64,000 nucleotides of DNA, taken from positions 62,001-126,000 of the forward strand of contig BPJV01000004.1 in the NCBI GenBank assembly GCA_026004795.1, read 5' to 3'. This stretch comes from Pirellulaceae bacterium (GTDB lineage Bacteria; Planctomycetota; Planctomycetia; Pirellulales; Pirellulaceae). This document shows positions 1 to 9,261 of this stretch, in pieces (positions within the stretch are counted from its first letter, which is position 1; the number at the start of each line of letters is the position of its first letter). Made by a program: the position numbers and the translations under genes. The notes under the pieces are model-generated. The model saw nothing but the letters and a program-made list of their open reading frames with translations, had not been told where the DNA came from and did no database searches.

Positions 1-1183
1 GGTGCGGAGTCAATCGGACCCCCGGCTTCAGTTCCGCACAAATAGCGCGAATAGCAGACTTCCAACGGCGGTCTTCACTGTCATACAACCGTCCGTTCTC
101 GACGTTCAGTCCGTAGAACCACAAGCCCTCGCCTTGAACATGCCATCCCATGTGGTCGTCAAACCCAGTGACATCATCCTCGGTGCAGTCTGCCAAGGAT
201 TGCCCCAAGTATTCTTCCACCTTACTCCTGAACCAATCCAGCCCACGGTTGTGGATCAGATACTTTAGCCGCGCGACTTTGCGATCGGCACGATTCCCGA
301 AATCGCGTTGCACCTTGACCACCGCTTCCGCCACCCCGACGGCTTGCTCGCAGGTGACAAAGGCCATCCGCTTGGCCAGCGCCGGAAACGTTTTGGCCGC
401 GCTGGGCGTGCGTCCCATGCCCCCACCGACCAGGACGTTGTATCCCACCACCTCGCCGTCTCGGACAACCGCCAGGAACCCCAAATCGTTCGTATACACA
501 TCGACGCAATTGTCCTCGGGCAAGGCGATCGCAATCTTGAACTTCCGTGGCAGATAGGTGGGGCCATAGATCGGTTCCTCGTCCGGTACTCCACCAGCAA
601 CCAAGGTCGCTTCCTCTTCTCCCTCCTCACGAACCCATAACTCGTAATAAGCGCGCGTCCGCGGGGCGAGATGGTCTTTCAGCGCTTCGCTGAGCCGCCG
701 AACCTCCCTGTGCACCGCATCGTCCACCGGAGAGGGGCAGCACATGACATTTCGGTTGACATCACCGCAAGCGGCCAAGGTGCTCAAATTCACCTCATTG
801 ATACGGTGAATCACCTCGCGCAGATTGCCTTTGGCGATGCCATGAAGCTGCAGGGCTTGTCGCGTCGTGCATTTCAACGTGGCATCCCCCAACTGGTCGC
901 ACAAGTCCAAGTGGGCGATTAGTTGCTCGGCCGTCAAACGTCCTCCAGGAACTCGCGTCCGCGTCATCATGATGTACTTGCGGCCCGGCTTTCCATCCGG
1001 CCCCTTCACCCCACGCAGGTCCCGATCGTCTTGCTGGTAAGTGCCGTGAAACTTCAATAACTGCGCATTGTCCTTGTCAAACTCGGGCGAATCATTCGCC
1101 AGGTCCTCTTGGATCGTGCCACGCAAGAACCTACTTTCCGCCTTGATCGCTTCCGCAGGACTTAACTTGGTCTCATCCGCCAT
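1..1183 (-). CDS. Assimilatory nitrite/sulfite reductase (siroheme, 4Fe-4S), C-terminus cut by window edge
   Basis: This gene runs off the left edge; about 394 N-terminal residues are present with no stop. The ferredoxin-type nitrite/sulfite reductase half-domain is recognisable: TTRQALQLHGI at about residues 106-116 and DVNRNVMCCPSP at about 141-152 are typical of the first siroheme-binding lobe. A second ferredoxin-like lobe begins around residue 240 (NCVDVYTNDLG, VGGGMGRTP). The cysteine cluster that holds the cluster and siroheme should lie beyond the edge. The family catalyses six-electron reduction of nitrite or sulfite in the cytoplasm; the substrate cannot be decided from this half. 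The ATG at 1183 is preferred because GGAGAGG stands nine bases upstream. Confidence is high for the family and low for the substrate. Confidence 0.85.
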   Translation of the reverse strand, partial: MADETKLSPAEAIKAESRFLRGTIQEDLANDSPEFDKDNAQLLKFHGTYQQDDRDLRGVKGPDGKPGRKYIMMTRTRVPGGRLTAEQLIAHLDLCDQLGDATLKCTTRQALQLHGIAKGNLREVIHRINEVNLSTLAACGDVNRNVMCCPSPVDDAVHREVRRLSEALKDHLAPRTRAYYELWVREEGEEEATLVAGGVPDEEPIYGPTYLPRKFKIAIALPEDNCVDVYTNDLGFLAVVRDGEVVGYNVLVGGGMGRTPSAAKTFPALAKRMAFVTCEQAVGVAEAVVKVQRDFGNRADRKVARLKYLIHNRGLDWFRSKVEEYLGQSLADCTEDDVTGFDDHMGWHVQGEGLWFYGLNVENGRLYDSEDRRWKSAIRAICAELKPGVRLTPH

Positions 1184-2177
1184 GGCGGCATGCCTCTCCA
1201 TCAAATGATAACGAAGGCCATACTGGCCACGAATTCACCCACTATCCAGGATGATCCCACCTCCGTCAAAGCGGGTCGCCCTGAGGCGTGGGTATCCAGG
1301 AACGATCCACGTCCAAACTCTTTGAGCGGCGGCAATCGATGCCCCGCACCAACGGCCACGCTTCGTCCACACTGCCACCGCACTGCGGACGTCTTTATGC
1401 ATTAGACGCCAATGCTTTAAGCCTCAACGCTGCCCTGGCCAATCCATCGTCGAGTCCCCACCGCTGAAGCGATGGCGTCACGACCCGCAGGACTCTCGTG
1501 CGGACACCAGGCCACGCGATTTCCCCAGACGTAACATCGGTAAAAATCCCGTTCAGCTTCCCATAACTTCCAGTTTATAACCAGTCCCCATTCACTGCCA
1601 CACTAACTTGACGATCTCAGTATCCAGTCAGCTCAGTATCCAGTCATGTCTCGCTCGCAGGTCATGACGTGGGGCGTTTCCTCGGGCCTCCATAACCATA
1701 GAGGGGTTGCGCCGCCTGAGGTTCGTCTTGCCAGTTGCCCCGTTAGGCTTAGCGGTAGTAGGCGCCTTGCGGCAACCCCAACCCCCTCAACCACGAGCAA
1801 CCGAGCAACCGGGATTTTTTCAGCGCCTCGGTGCTCGCAAAACCGACGCCTACCCCGACCCGATGCAGTCACGTATGGTTCTGGCTACCATCCACGTGCG
1901 GTAAACTCTCCGCTCGTTCGGTAATCTCCTCGTTAGGGGCTCCTGCCTGCTGGCTTCTGGATCGATGCTTGCAAGCACGGGCTCTTTTGTCCGCCCCGGT
2001 TGCCGAGATGCCAGCGTCATGGCCATGGTGGCTAGGTTTATTGGTGGCGAACAAGCTAGGATGAAATACGCTACAGCGCGAGCGCGGAGAGGGATCCCTC
2101 TCTTTGGATGTCGTGGTTGGCTGTCCGGCCGGTGCGATATGGCTTGGGGGGACGGCACGCGGAAAGGTTGTTAATTG
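1184..2177. other. Long intergenic region, no convincing gene
   Basis: About 1 kb separates the divergent reductase and cdsA genes. The open frames here are short, overlap each other on both strands and show no family signature, so I call none. A 15-base unit, CTCAGTATCCAGTCA, is repeated in tandem at 1616-1630 and 1632-1646. GGAAAGG at 2161-2167 serves as the likely ribosome-binding site of cdsA. Both promoters must lie here, but no clear -35/-10 pair was seen. Confidence 0.5.
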
Positions 2178-3668
2178 ATGGACATGGTTGGGCCGTTTTT
2201 TTCAACAATGCGGGATGCGTCCTTCTACGGCGGAAGGATGCTGCTGGTCTTTTGCTTGGTTATTCGTGTGCTCGCGCCGTCTCTGTTGGCGCGGCCGGAG
2301 CAGCTTGCCGTTGGACCGGAGGGACGTGCCTTCGAGGTCGATGGTCAGGAGGCTGGGGCAGGGACCAGCGGGGCATCTGGTTCTATAGCACACATGGACG
2401 AAGCCGGCAGCGCGTCTGCAGCGGCAAGTGGGACGGAATCCCGGCAGGGGCTGGCGGCGGGCGATGAGCGGGATCGCCAGGACCTGCAGGCGGCGGAAGT
2501 GCTGAAGGAGAGTCGGCGGGGTGAGCGGGGTGAGGAGGTGGAAGGGGCGAGCGAGGCGATCCCGGCCACTTCCCCAGCGAGGACCCCCTCGGTGACGATC
2601 CCGACGAACGCTAGTGCCGACACGCTCGCGGAACCCCAGCCGTCCGGCGAGGGGCCGGCGGAGCGGGTATGGTTGAACGATGTGCGCACCAATATCCTCT
2701 TCGGTGTCGTGCTAATCAGTTTGGCAATCGCTTCGGTGGTGGGGCGTTACCTTAGTCACCAGCCGAGTGAGTCGGTCAATCCAGCGTTGGTGCGCCGCTT
2801 TCGCCAGCGGGTCAACGTGTGGTGGTTGATGTGTGCGATTATTGTCTTCGGCATGCTGTTGCAGCCGATCGGGACGGTGGTGCTATTCGGGCTGATCTCT
2901 TTCTGGGCGTTGCGAGAGTTCATCACCATGGCACCGACGCGGCGGGGAGATCATCGCGCTCTGTTTTGGGCGTTGATCGTGTTCACGCCGTTGCAGTACG
3001 TGTTGATCGGCATGGAGCGCGGAGATTGGCGGTGGAGCAATGGCAAGGAGATCGATTTCTATGGGTTGTACAGCATTATGATTCCCGTCTATGCAGCGCT
3101 GTTCATCCCCGCACGGATCGCTATCGCGGGGGACCACAAGCGGTTTCTCGAACGGTCGGCGCAGATCACGGTCGGTATGTTGATCTGCGTGTATGCACTG
3201 AGCTACGCTCCGGCGTTGATCAATCTGGAGTTGGTCACCAGTTCCGGCCAGCGGTGGCAGGGAAGTCCGGCGGGGTTGCTCTTCTTCCTGATCCTCATCT
3301 CTCAGTTGTCCGACATTCTCCAGTGGGCTTGGGGGCATCTGGTGGGGCGACATGTCATCGCGCCGGAGATAAGCTCGAGCCGTACCTGGGAGGGGTTTGC
3401 TGGTGGAACCTTCAGCACGGGGCTGATCGGCGCGGCTTTGTTCTGGGTAACGCCGTTTGCTTTTTGGGAAGCCGCGTGCATGTCGATGCTCATCGCCGTC
3501 ATGGGGATGTTTGGTGGCATGACGATGAGTGCCATCAAGCGCGATCGTGGGGTCACCGATTACGGCAGTCTGGTGGTAGGGCATCCGGGGGTGTTGGATC
3601 GTATCGACACCCTGTGTTTTGCGGCGCCAGTGTTCTATCATGTGACCAGGTTCTTTTTCGCCACGTAA
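2178..3668 (+). CDS. cdsA: Phosphatidate cytidylyltransferase with long N-terminal extension
   Basis: CdsA makes CDP-diacylglycerol from phosphatidic acid and CTP in the inner membrane, the entry point to phospholipid synthesis. The C-terminal part carries the family signature in the form SAIKRDRGVTDYGSL followed by GHPGVLDRID, with its paired aspartates, and several hydrophobic segments span roughly residues 170-490. The first ~150 residues are unusual: one hydrophobic stretch, then an acidic, Ala/Gly/Ser-rich low-complexity linker absent from ordinary ~280-residue CdsA proteins. ATG 2178 is ten bases after GGAAAGG; TTG 2175 is an in-frame alternative. The enoyl-CoA hydratase-like gene follows after 16 bases. 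Confidence 0.85.
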   Translation: MDMVGPFFSTMRDASFYGGRMLLVFCLVIRVLAPSLLARPEQLAVGPEGRAFEVDGQEAGAGTSGASGSIAHMDEAGSASAAASGTESRQGLAAGDERDRQDLQAAEVLKESRRGERGEEVEGASEAIPATSPARTPSVTIPTNASADTLAEPQPSGEGPAERVWLNDVRTNILFGVVLISLAIASVVGRYLSHQPSESVNPALVRRFRQRVNVWWLMCAIIVFGMLLQPIGTVVLFGLISFWALREFITMAPTRRGDHRALFWALIVFTPLQYVLIGMERGDWRWSNGKEIDFYGLYSIMIPVYAALFIPARIAIAGDHKRFLERSAQITVGMLICVYALSYAPALINLELVTSSGQRWQGSPAGLLFFLILISQLSDILQWAWGHLVGRHVIAPEISSSRTWEGFAGGTFSTGLIGAALFWVTPFAFWEAACMSMLIAVMGMFGGMTMSAIKRDRGVTDYGSLVVGHPGVLDRIDTLCFAAPVFYHVTRFFFAT

Positions 3669-3684
3669 TTCCCACGATACTGCC

Positions 3685-4464
3685 ATGATCGATGTCAAGC
3701 TCAATCCGCCTTCCGGGACCATCGTGCTCAGTCGACCACAGCGATGCAACGCGTTGACGCGCGAGATGCTGCAGCAGTTGATTCGCGGCTTGGACGATTT
3801 TCACGTGCAAAAGAATGTGCGCGGGGTTATCCTCACGGGAAGTGGGACGCAGTTTTGCACGGGGTTGGATATGCACCAGTTGCAGCAGGTGGGAGAGCAA
3901 CCGGAGGAGGATCGCTGGCGGCAGTGGCGCGAGGATATCGAGCTGGCGCACGAGCTGGTGGTCAAGATGCTGCAGTATCCCAAACCGATCATTGCGGCGG
4001 TGGATGGTTTGGCCTCGGGTACGGGGCTGGCGTTGGTTCTGGCGGCCGATTTGGTGGTGGCCAGTCATCGGACGGAGTTGAGTTTGGGGGCGTCGCGATG
4101 GGGAGTGGTATCGGGATTGGCGGTCCCCTTGATGGCATTCCGCGCCGGGGCGGCCACGGCGGCCCGCGTCGCCGTAGGCGGCGAGAGCTTGACGGTCAGC
4201 GAGTCCAAATCGTTGGGCTTGATCCACCACGTGGTCGATTCCGATCAAGTTTGGGTACGCGCTCACGGTTGGGTCGCAGAGATGGCCGCGGGGGCGGCGG
4301 AAGCAGTGCAGATGACGAAGCGATTGTTGAACGAAACGATCGGTGAGCAGCTATTGACGTGGTTATCGGTGGCGACCGCGACGACGGCCACCAGCCTGAC
4401 GACCGATGCCGCGCGGGAAGGGCTGAAGGCCTTTAGCGAAAAGCGATCCCCAAGCTTTCCCTGA
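3685..4464 (+). CDS. Enoyl-CoA hydratase/isomerase family protein
   Basis: This 259-residue protein has the crotonase fold pattern: LSRPQRCNALTREM near residue 15, the oxyanion-hole segment TGSGTQFCTGLDMHQL near residues 51-66, and KPIIAAVDGLASGTGLALVLAADL near residues 105-128. Members act on acyl-CoA thioesters by hydration, isomerisation or hydrolysis. The second usual acidic residue of true hydratases is not obvious (SLGASRWGVVSGLA), so the reaction is uncertain. The gene starts 16 bases after cdsA and is likely co-transcribed with it. The substrate cannot be named. Confidence 0.8.
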   Translation: MIDVKLNPPSGTIVLSRPQRCNALTREMLQQLIRGLDDFHVQKNVRGVILTGSGTQFCTGLDMHQLQQVGEQPEEDRWRQWREDIELAHELVVKMLQYPKPIIAAVDGLASGTGLALVLAADLVVASHRTELSLGASRWGVVSGLAVPLMAFRAGAATAARVAVGGESLTVSESKSLGLIHHVVDSDQVWVRAHGWVAEMAAGAAEAVQMTKRLLNETIGEQLLTWLSVATATTATSLTTDAAREGLKAFSEKRSPSFP

Positions 4465-4507
4465 TCTTCAATGAGCGACAGGCCCTACGGCGGGACGATA
4501 GGCAGAC

Positions 4508-5053
4508 GTGGAATCACTACTATTCGAAGATCCTTGGATAATCGGGCTGCTGGGTCTGCTCAGCGGTGCGGGCGCCTTGTTGCTGTGGACGCAGACGATG
4601 CATCGCGCTGCTCTGGGCACGGGAGTGTCGCTGTTGATGCTAACGGTCGTCGCCGTGGCGATCAATCTCGTGGTGCGAACCGATCGCGAGCAGATTCGTG
4701 ACAGGTTGCGGGAGGTAGCCGAAGCGCTGGAGCGAAACGATCATAAAACGGTATTGGCCGCCATCCATCCGGCGGCAGTGGAGGTGCGGCGACGGGCCGA
4801 GGCCGAGTTGCCGCGGTATGATTTTTCGTTCGCCAAGATCACGGGGATTCGTTCCATCGAGGTGAACGAGCGGACGGATCCCAAAGCCGCGGAGGCGGAA
4901 TTCTTCGTGCGCGTCCACTTGTCCTCTGGGGGACAGGTCTTTCGCGTGGCGCGGTTCATTCGTTTGTATCTTTCCCACAAGGATGGACGTTGGTTGGTGC
5001 GTGATTATGAACACTTCGATCCGTCGGTAGGTATGCGGCGCACGGGCGGTTGA
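4508..5053 (+). CDS. Membrane-anchored protein with NTF2-like C-terminal domain, function unknown
   Basis: This 181-residue protein begins with two hydrophobic helices (about residues 10-28 and 34-56). A charged helix follows, then an alpha+beta domain with the look of an NTF2/DUF4440-like fold (LERNDHKTVLAAIHP near residue 74, FIRLYLSHKDGRWLVRDYEHF near the end). The domain would sit outside or inside the membrane depending on topology, which is not resolved. The start is GTG 4508. It lies between the enoyl-CoA hydratase-like gene and the sulfatase with short gaps, so it is probably part of the same run. I do not recognise a named family. Confidence 0.65.
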   Translation: MESLLFEDPWIIGLLGLLSGAGALLLWTQTMHRAALGTGVSLLMLTVVAVAINLVVRTDREQIRDRLREVAEALERNDHKTVLAAIHPAAVEVRRRAEAELPRYDFSFAKITGIRSIEVNERTDPKAAEAEFFVRVHLSSGGQVFRVARFIRLYLSHKDGRWLVRDYEHFDPSVGMRRTGG

Positions 5054-5089
5054 ACGGCGGATTCCCATCGTATCCTGGAGAGCAGGCTG

Positions 5090-6589
5090 ATGCCGTGGCG
5101 AGTAGGTAATGCGGGGGCGACGCGTGTGGGCAGTTGCTGGTTGGTGGGGGCGGCTATCTTGTGGGGGGCAAAAGCGATGATCTCGGTTTCGCCAGCGGTA
5201 GGTGCCCAGCCGCGTCGGGAGTCGTTGCCCAATATCGTCTACATCATGGCCGACGAGTTGGCCTACTACGAGCTATCGCACATGGGGAACGCCAAGCTGC
5301 ATACGCCGAACATCGATCGATTTGCGGCGCAAGGCATGCGTTTCACCCAAGCCCTGGCGGCCGCGCCGGTGTGTGCTCCACTGCGGTGCGCTTTGATGAC
5401 TGGTAAGCATTTGGGACACGCGTCGGTGCGGGCCAATGACGGTGGAACTCCCTTGCGCGCAGAGGAACCGACCATCGCCTCGATGTTGCACTCTCTCGGC
5501 TACGCCACCGGCGGCTTCGGCAAGTGGGGAGCTGGTGGGCGCGGGTCGACCGGTGTTCCAGAGAAGCATGGGTTCGACGTGTTTTTCGGCTATTACGATC
5601 AGGTGCACGCGCACAGTTACTATCCGCCGTATTTGGTGCGCAACAGCGTGGAGGTGCCCTTGGCGGGAAACCGTGGGGGACGCAAGGGACAAACCTACTC
5701 CCATTATCGCATCATGGATGAGGCGCTGGCGTTCCTCCGACAACATCGAGACCAACCCTTCTTTTGTTACCTGCCCATCACGCCACCACACGGGATGTAC
5801 GATATCCCTGCCGACGACCCGGCCTGGGAACTGTATCGGCACGACCCCTGGATGCAGGATGAGGAGGTGCCTGCCGAGGCGAAGAATTATGCGGCCATGG
5901 TAAGCATGGTCGACCGGAACGTGCAGGAAGTGTTGGACGTGTTGCGCGAGTTAGGATTGGAGGAAAACACCATCGTCTTTTTCACCGGCGACAATGGTGG
6001 TCAGGATCGTTTTCGAAGTGAGGCTTATCCACGAGGTTTTTTTGGTCCAAATGTCGACCCTCGATCGGGAAGGGCATTTCGCGGGCAAAAGGGGACCTTG
6101 TACGAGGGGGGATTGCGCATACCCTTTCTCGTACGTTGGCCCGGCAAGATTGCGGCGGGACGGGTCAGCGATTTGTTGTGCTACCAGTGTGATATCTTTC
6201 CCACGTTGGCAGAACTTGTCGGTGGCGAAACGCCCGCCGATGTCGACGGCATCAGCATCCTTCCCGAGTTGTTGGGGCCAGCGCAGGTGGGACGGGAGCA
6301 ACCGCAGCATCCGCACTTGTATTGGGAGTACCGCGACGCGACGGCCGTCCGCATCGGCAACTGGAAGGGAATATGCTCGGGGCCAGGACGACCGTGGGAG
6401 CTGTACGACTTGGCACAGGATATTGAGGAGGTGCACGACGTCGCCTCCCAGCATCCCGAACTTGTGCGCAAGATGGAACGTATCGCGGTGCAGGAACATC
6501 TACCCGCGCGGCCCGGGACGTACCACAATCGTCAATGGCAGGAGAAGGATCGGCGGGCCAAATGGGGGGAGACGGCAGTCGATCGTTGA
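5090..6589 (+). CDS. Secreted sulfatase (arylsulfatase-type)
   Basis: Sulfatases hydrolyse sulfate esters using a formylglycine made from a Cys or Ser. Here the site reads VCAPLRCALMTGK with Cys95 as the residue to be modified (pattern CxPxR). An N-terminal hydrophobic stretch ending around AVGAQ (about residue 40) suggests export. IVFFTGDNGGQD later matches the metal-binding DNG segment. Two motifs are non-standard: the usual Asp-Asp pair near the N-terminus reads ADELAYYE, and the usual GKWHLG reads GKWGAGG. ATG 5090 follows GGAG by nine bases. Planctomycetes carry many such genes for sulfated polysaccharides; the substrate is unknown. Confidence 0.88.
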   Translation: MPWRVGNAGATRVGSCWLVGAAILWGAKAMISVSPAVGAQPRRESLPNIVYIMADELAYYELSHMGNAKLHTPNIDRFAAQGMRFTQALAAAPVCAPLRCALMTGKHLGHASVRANDGGTPLRAEEPTIASMLHSLGYATGGFGKWGAGGRGSTGVPEKHGFDVFFGYYDQVHAHSYYPPYLVRNSVEVPLAGNRGGRKGQTYSHYRIMDEALAFLRQHRDQPFFCYLPITPPHGMYDIPADDPAWELYRHDPWMQDEEVPAEAKNYAAMVSMVDRNVQEVLDVLRELGLEENTIVFFTGDNGGQDRFRSEAYPRGFFGPNVDPRSGRAFRGQKGTLYEGGLRIPFLVRWPGKIAAGRVSDLLCYQCDIFPTLAELVGGETPADVDGISILPELLGPAQVGREQPQHPHLYWEYRDATAVRIGNWKGICSGPGRPWELYDLAQDIEEVHDVASQHPELVRKMERIAVQEHLPARPGTYHNRQWQEKDRRAKWGETAVDR

Positions 6590-6649
6590 ATCGTTTACCG
6601 CGATTGGGCGGTTAGCGCTGCCGCGGACTGCAACGCAGCCAGCGGCGTG

Positions 6650-7984
6650 ATGCACCAACACAGAGGCATAGTGGATTCAAGTATGGCACCCAGCGCAAAA
6701 GCTTTCCTGCGACAGACGCCTGGCCAACGGTGGAGGGCGTGGTGGCGTATCGTCCTGTGTACCGTGGGGTTGACGCCCCTGTTGGCGCTGGGAATGGGGA
6801 AGAAAGTGGCCAGAGGTCAAGGTGTATCGGTGCGTTTGGTACCTCCACCCGGTGAAGGCATGTTGAGAATTGCCACCTTTAACGTGTCGTTGCATCGAGA
6901 AAAGGAAGGGGAGTTGACCGCCGATCTGGAGCAGGGAGATGATCAGGCGGAGCGGATTGCCGCCCTTGTTCGCAATGTCCAACCGGACATCTTGGTAGTG
7001 AATGAATTGGACTATGCCGCCGATGGTGCCAACGTGGGGTTGTGGGAACGACGCTACTTGGCGAAGGACAATCTCGACCTGCTGGGCAGTGCGTCGTGGC
7101 CGATGCCTCATCACTTCTCGGCGGAGGTGAATACGGGACAACCGAGCGGTTTGGACCTCGACCGTGACGGAAAGAAAGGGGAGCCGGAGGATGCATGGGG
7201 GTATGGCAGGTTTCCAGGACAGTACGGCATGGCGGTGTTGAGTCGCTTTCCCATTGACGACGCTCACGTGCGTACGTTTCGTAAGTTGAAATGGTCCTCG
7301 ATGCCCCATGCCTTGCGTCCTCGCGATCCGCAGACGGGGCAATGGTACTATGCCGATGCGGTATGGCAGGCGTTGTATTTGCCGTCGAAAAGTTTTTGGG
7401 ACGTACCCGTCGCAACTCCGCAGGGAATCGTCCATGTCTTGGCAAGTCACCCGACGCCACCGGCATTCGACGGGCCAGAGGACCGCAACGGGTGCCGCAA
7501 CCATGACGAGATTCAGTTGTTGATCGATTATCTCGACGATGCCGCATGGATTGTGGACGATGAAGGCAGAGCAGGTGGCTTGCCGCCTGACGCTTTGTTT
7601 TTCGTGGCCGGGGATTTGAATTGTGACCCGTTGGACGGAGAGAGTCGACATGAGGTCGTGGAGCGTCTGTTGGCCCATCGGCGTTTGCGGCAGGGGCCGG
7701 CACCGCGCAGTCGTGGCGGAGAGATGGCGGCCGCGCAGCAGGGAGGAGTCAACAGCCAGCATCGTGGCGATCCGGCGGCGGACACGGCCGATTTCAACGA
7801 TCGAAGCGTAGGGAACCTACGCGTCGATTATGTGCTTCCGTGTCGCACCATGCAGGTGGTGCGCAGCGGCGTGGTGTGGCCGGCCGCCGACGAGGTTCCC
7901 CACGAGGTTCGTGGCAGCGTCGCGCGAGCGATGCAGGCGACCGATCATCGGCTGGTGTGGGTCGATGTACAAATTCGCGAGTAG
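6650..7984 (+). CDS. Endonuclease/exonuclease/phosphatase family protein, exported
   Basis: The protein has the EEP-fold landmarks in order: RIATFNVSL, then QPDILVVNELDY (metal-binding Glu), FFVAGDLNCDP (catalytic Asp and Asn), RVDYVLP, and a C-terminal ATDHRLVWVDV (catalytic His). A hydrophobic N-terminal segment (VLCTVGLTPLLALGMG) suggests secretion, so a phosphodiesterase or phytase-like role outside the cytoplasm is more likely than DNA repair. The start is uncertain: GTG 6647, ATG 6650 and ATG 6683 all precede the signal region and none has a strong ribosome-binding site. It follows the sulfatase by about 60 bases; both could scavenge sulfate or phosphate. Confidence 0.8.
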   Translation: MHQHRGIVDSSMAPSAKAFLRQTPGQRWRAWWRIVLCTVGLTPLLALGMGKKVARGQGVSVRLVPPPGEGMLRIATFNVSLHREKEGELTADLEQGDDQAERIAALVRNVQPDILVVNELDYAADGANVGLWERRYLAKDNLDLLGSASWPMPHHFSAEVNTGQPSGLDLDRDGKKGEPEDAWGYGRFPGQYGMAVLSRFPIDDAHVRTFRKLKWSSMPHALRPRDPQTGQWYYADAVWQALYLPSKSFWDVPVATPQGIVHVLASHPTPPAFDGPEDRNGCRNHDEIQLLIDYLDDAAWIVDDEGRAGGLPPDALFFVAGDLNCDPLDGESRHEVVERLLAHRRLRQGPAPRSRGGEMAAAQQGGVNSQHRGDPAADTADFNDRSVGNLRVDYVLPCRTMQVVRSGVVWPAADEVPHEVRGSVARAMQATDHRLVWVDVQIRE

Positions 7985-7998
7985 ATTGAGTCCTACCC

Positions 7999-9114
7999 AT
8001 GCAAAACAGTAATGAAACGGCCACCGCGCCGCGTTTCGTCTTGATAGGAGGATTCCTCGGGGCCGGCAAGTCGACCACGGTGGCGCGGTTGGCGGAGCAC
8101 TACACGGCCTGCGGCCAGCGCGTGGGGATTGTGACCAACGACCAGGCGCCGGGGTTGGTCGATTCCCATGCCCTGCGGCAACAAGGATTTGACGTGGGAG
8201 AAGTTGCTGGCGCCTGTTTTTGTTGCAGTTTCCACGAACTGACCGACGTGTTGCGCGATCTCAGCCAACGTCAGTTGCCGGAGGTGATCTTGGCCGAGCC
8301 GGTGGGCAGTTGCACCGATTTGGTGGCCACGGTAATGCGACCGCTGGTGGCCATGTACGAGCGTCCCTTGCGCGTCGCTCCCTATGGGGTGTTGATCAAA
8401 CCGTCGCACGCACAACGTATTCTGGGGTTGTCATCGCAGCGCGGGTTTTCACCCAAGGCGGATTACATCTTTCGCAAGCAGGCTGAGGAGGCAGATTTTC
8501 TGGTCATCAACCGGATTGATGTGCTGGCAGAAGAGGCGGCAGACGAGCTGGAGCGTGCCCTGCGTAACGAGTTTCCAGGCCGGCCGGTATTGCGGATGTC
8601 GGCACGCACCGGAACCGGCTTTTCTGCCTACCTGGAATACTTGGAGCAAGAGGGGAGTTTCGCCACTCAGGTCATCGACGTCGACTACGACGTGTATGCA
8701 GAGGGCGAGGCAGAGTTAGGTTGGTTGAATGCTCAGTTGGTGGTGCGTTCGCCGTCGCTGGTAGAATTGGATGGTTTGCTGATGGAGCTGATTACCGATA
8801 TTCAATCGCGGATCGTTCAGCAAGATGGGGAGATCGCCCATTTGAAGATCCTGGGGATGGCTGACGGAAACTATGCCGTCGTCAACTCCGTCACGCGGTA
8901 TCATCCGCCCGAAGTGTCGCTCGCCAGCCATGCCATGGTCCGCCAGGCGAATGTGGTGATCAACGCTCGGGTAGGTACGGATCCCGTGAAGTTGGAACGC
9001 TTGGTCCGAGAAGCGGTGGCGGAGCTGAGCGATCGGCGGGGCATGCTCAGCAGTTTGGACACGCTGCAAAGCTTCCGTCCCGGACGGCCGGTGCCGGTGC
9101 ATCGGATATCCTGA
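7999..9114 (+). CDS. CobW/COG0523-type GTPase (metal chaperone family)
   Basis: This 371-residue protein has a G3E GTPase P-loop (GGFLGAGKST, residues 17-26). It also has the metal-binding CxCC motif as GACFCCSF (Cys73, Cys75, Cys76) and an N-R-x-D variant of the guanine-specificity motif (INRIDVLAE). Family members deliver zinc, cobalt or other metals to client proteins. The C-terminal half is longer than a simple CobW_C domain and has a helical tail. The gene starts 14 bases after the EEP hydrolase; both neighbours are predicted metalloenzymes, but a chaperone-client link is only inference. Confidence 0.85.
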   Translation: MQNSNETATAPRFVLIGGFLGAGKSTTVARLAEHYTACGQRVGIVTNDQAPGLVDSHALRQQGFDVGEVAGACFCCSFHELTDVLRDLSQRQLPEVILAEPVGSCTDLVATVMRPLVAMYERPLRVAPYGVLIKPSHAQRILGLSSQRGFSPKADYIFRKQAEEADFLVINRIDVLAEEAADELERALRNEFPGRPVLRMSARTGTGFSAYLEYLEQEGSFATQVIDVDYDVYAEGEAELGWLNAQLVVRSPSLVELDGLLMELITDIQSRIVQQDGEIAHLKILGMADGNYAVVNSVTRYHPPEVSLASHAMVRQANVVINARVGTDPVKLERLVREAVAELSDRRGMLSSLDTLQSFRPGRPVPVHRIS

Positions 9115-9261
9115 CGCGCCTGGCCGCCGAGTGCCGCGCGTGTGAGGGCAGACGGGGGCACCAGCATCAAACTGCTTGCGCACCGACGGGGGCCCGGGAT
9201 CGAGTTGGCCGTCGCCTCGTCACTGGCGGAGCGGCTGGCTGGAGACGGTCGCCGACGCGTG

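Noticed and set aside
1184-2177. Several short open frames and a possible small gene
   Set aside because: They overlap each other on both strands and have no start signals or family patterns.
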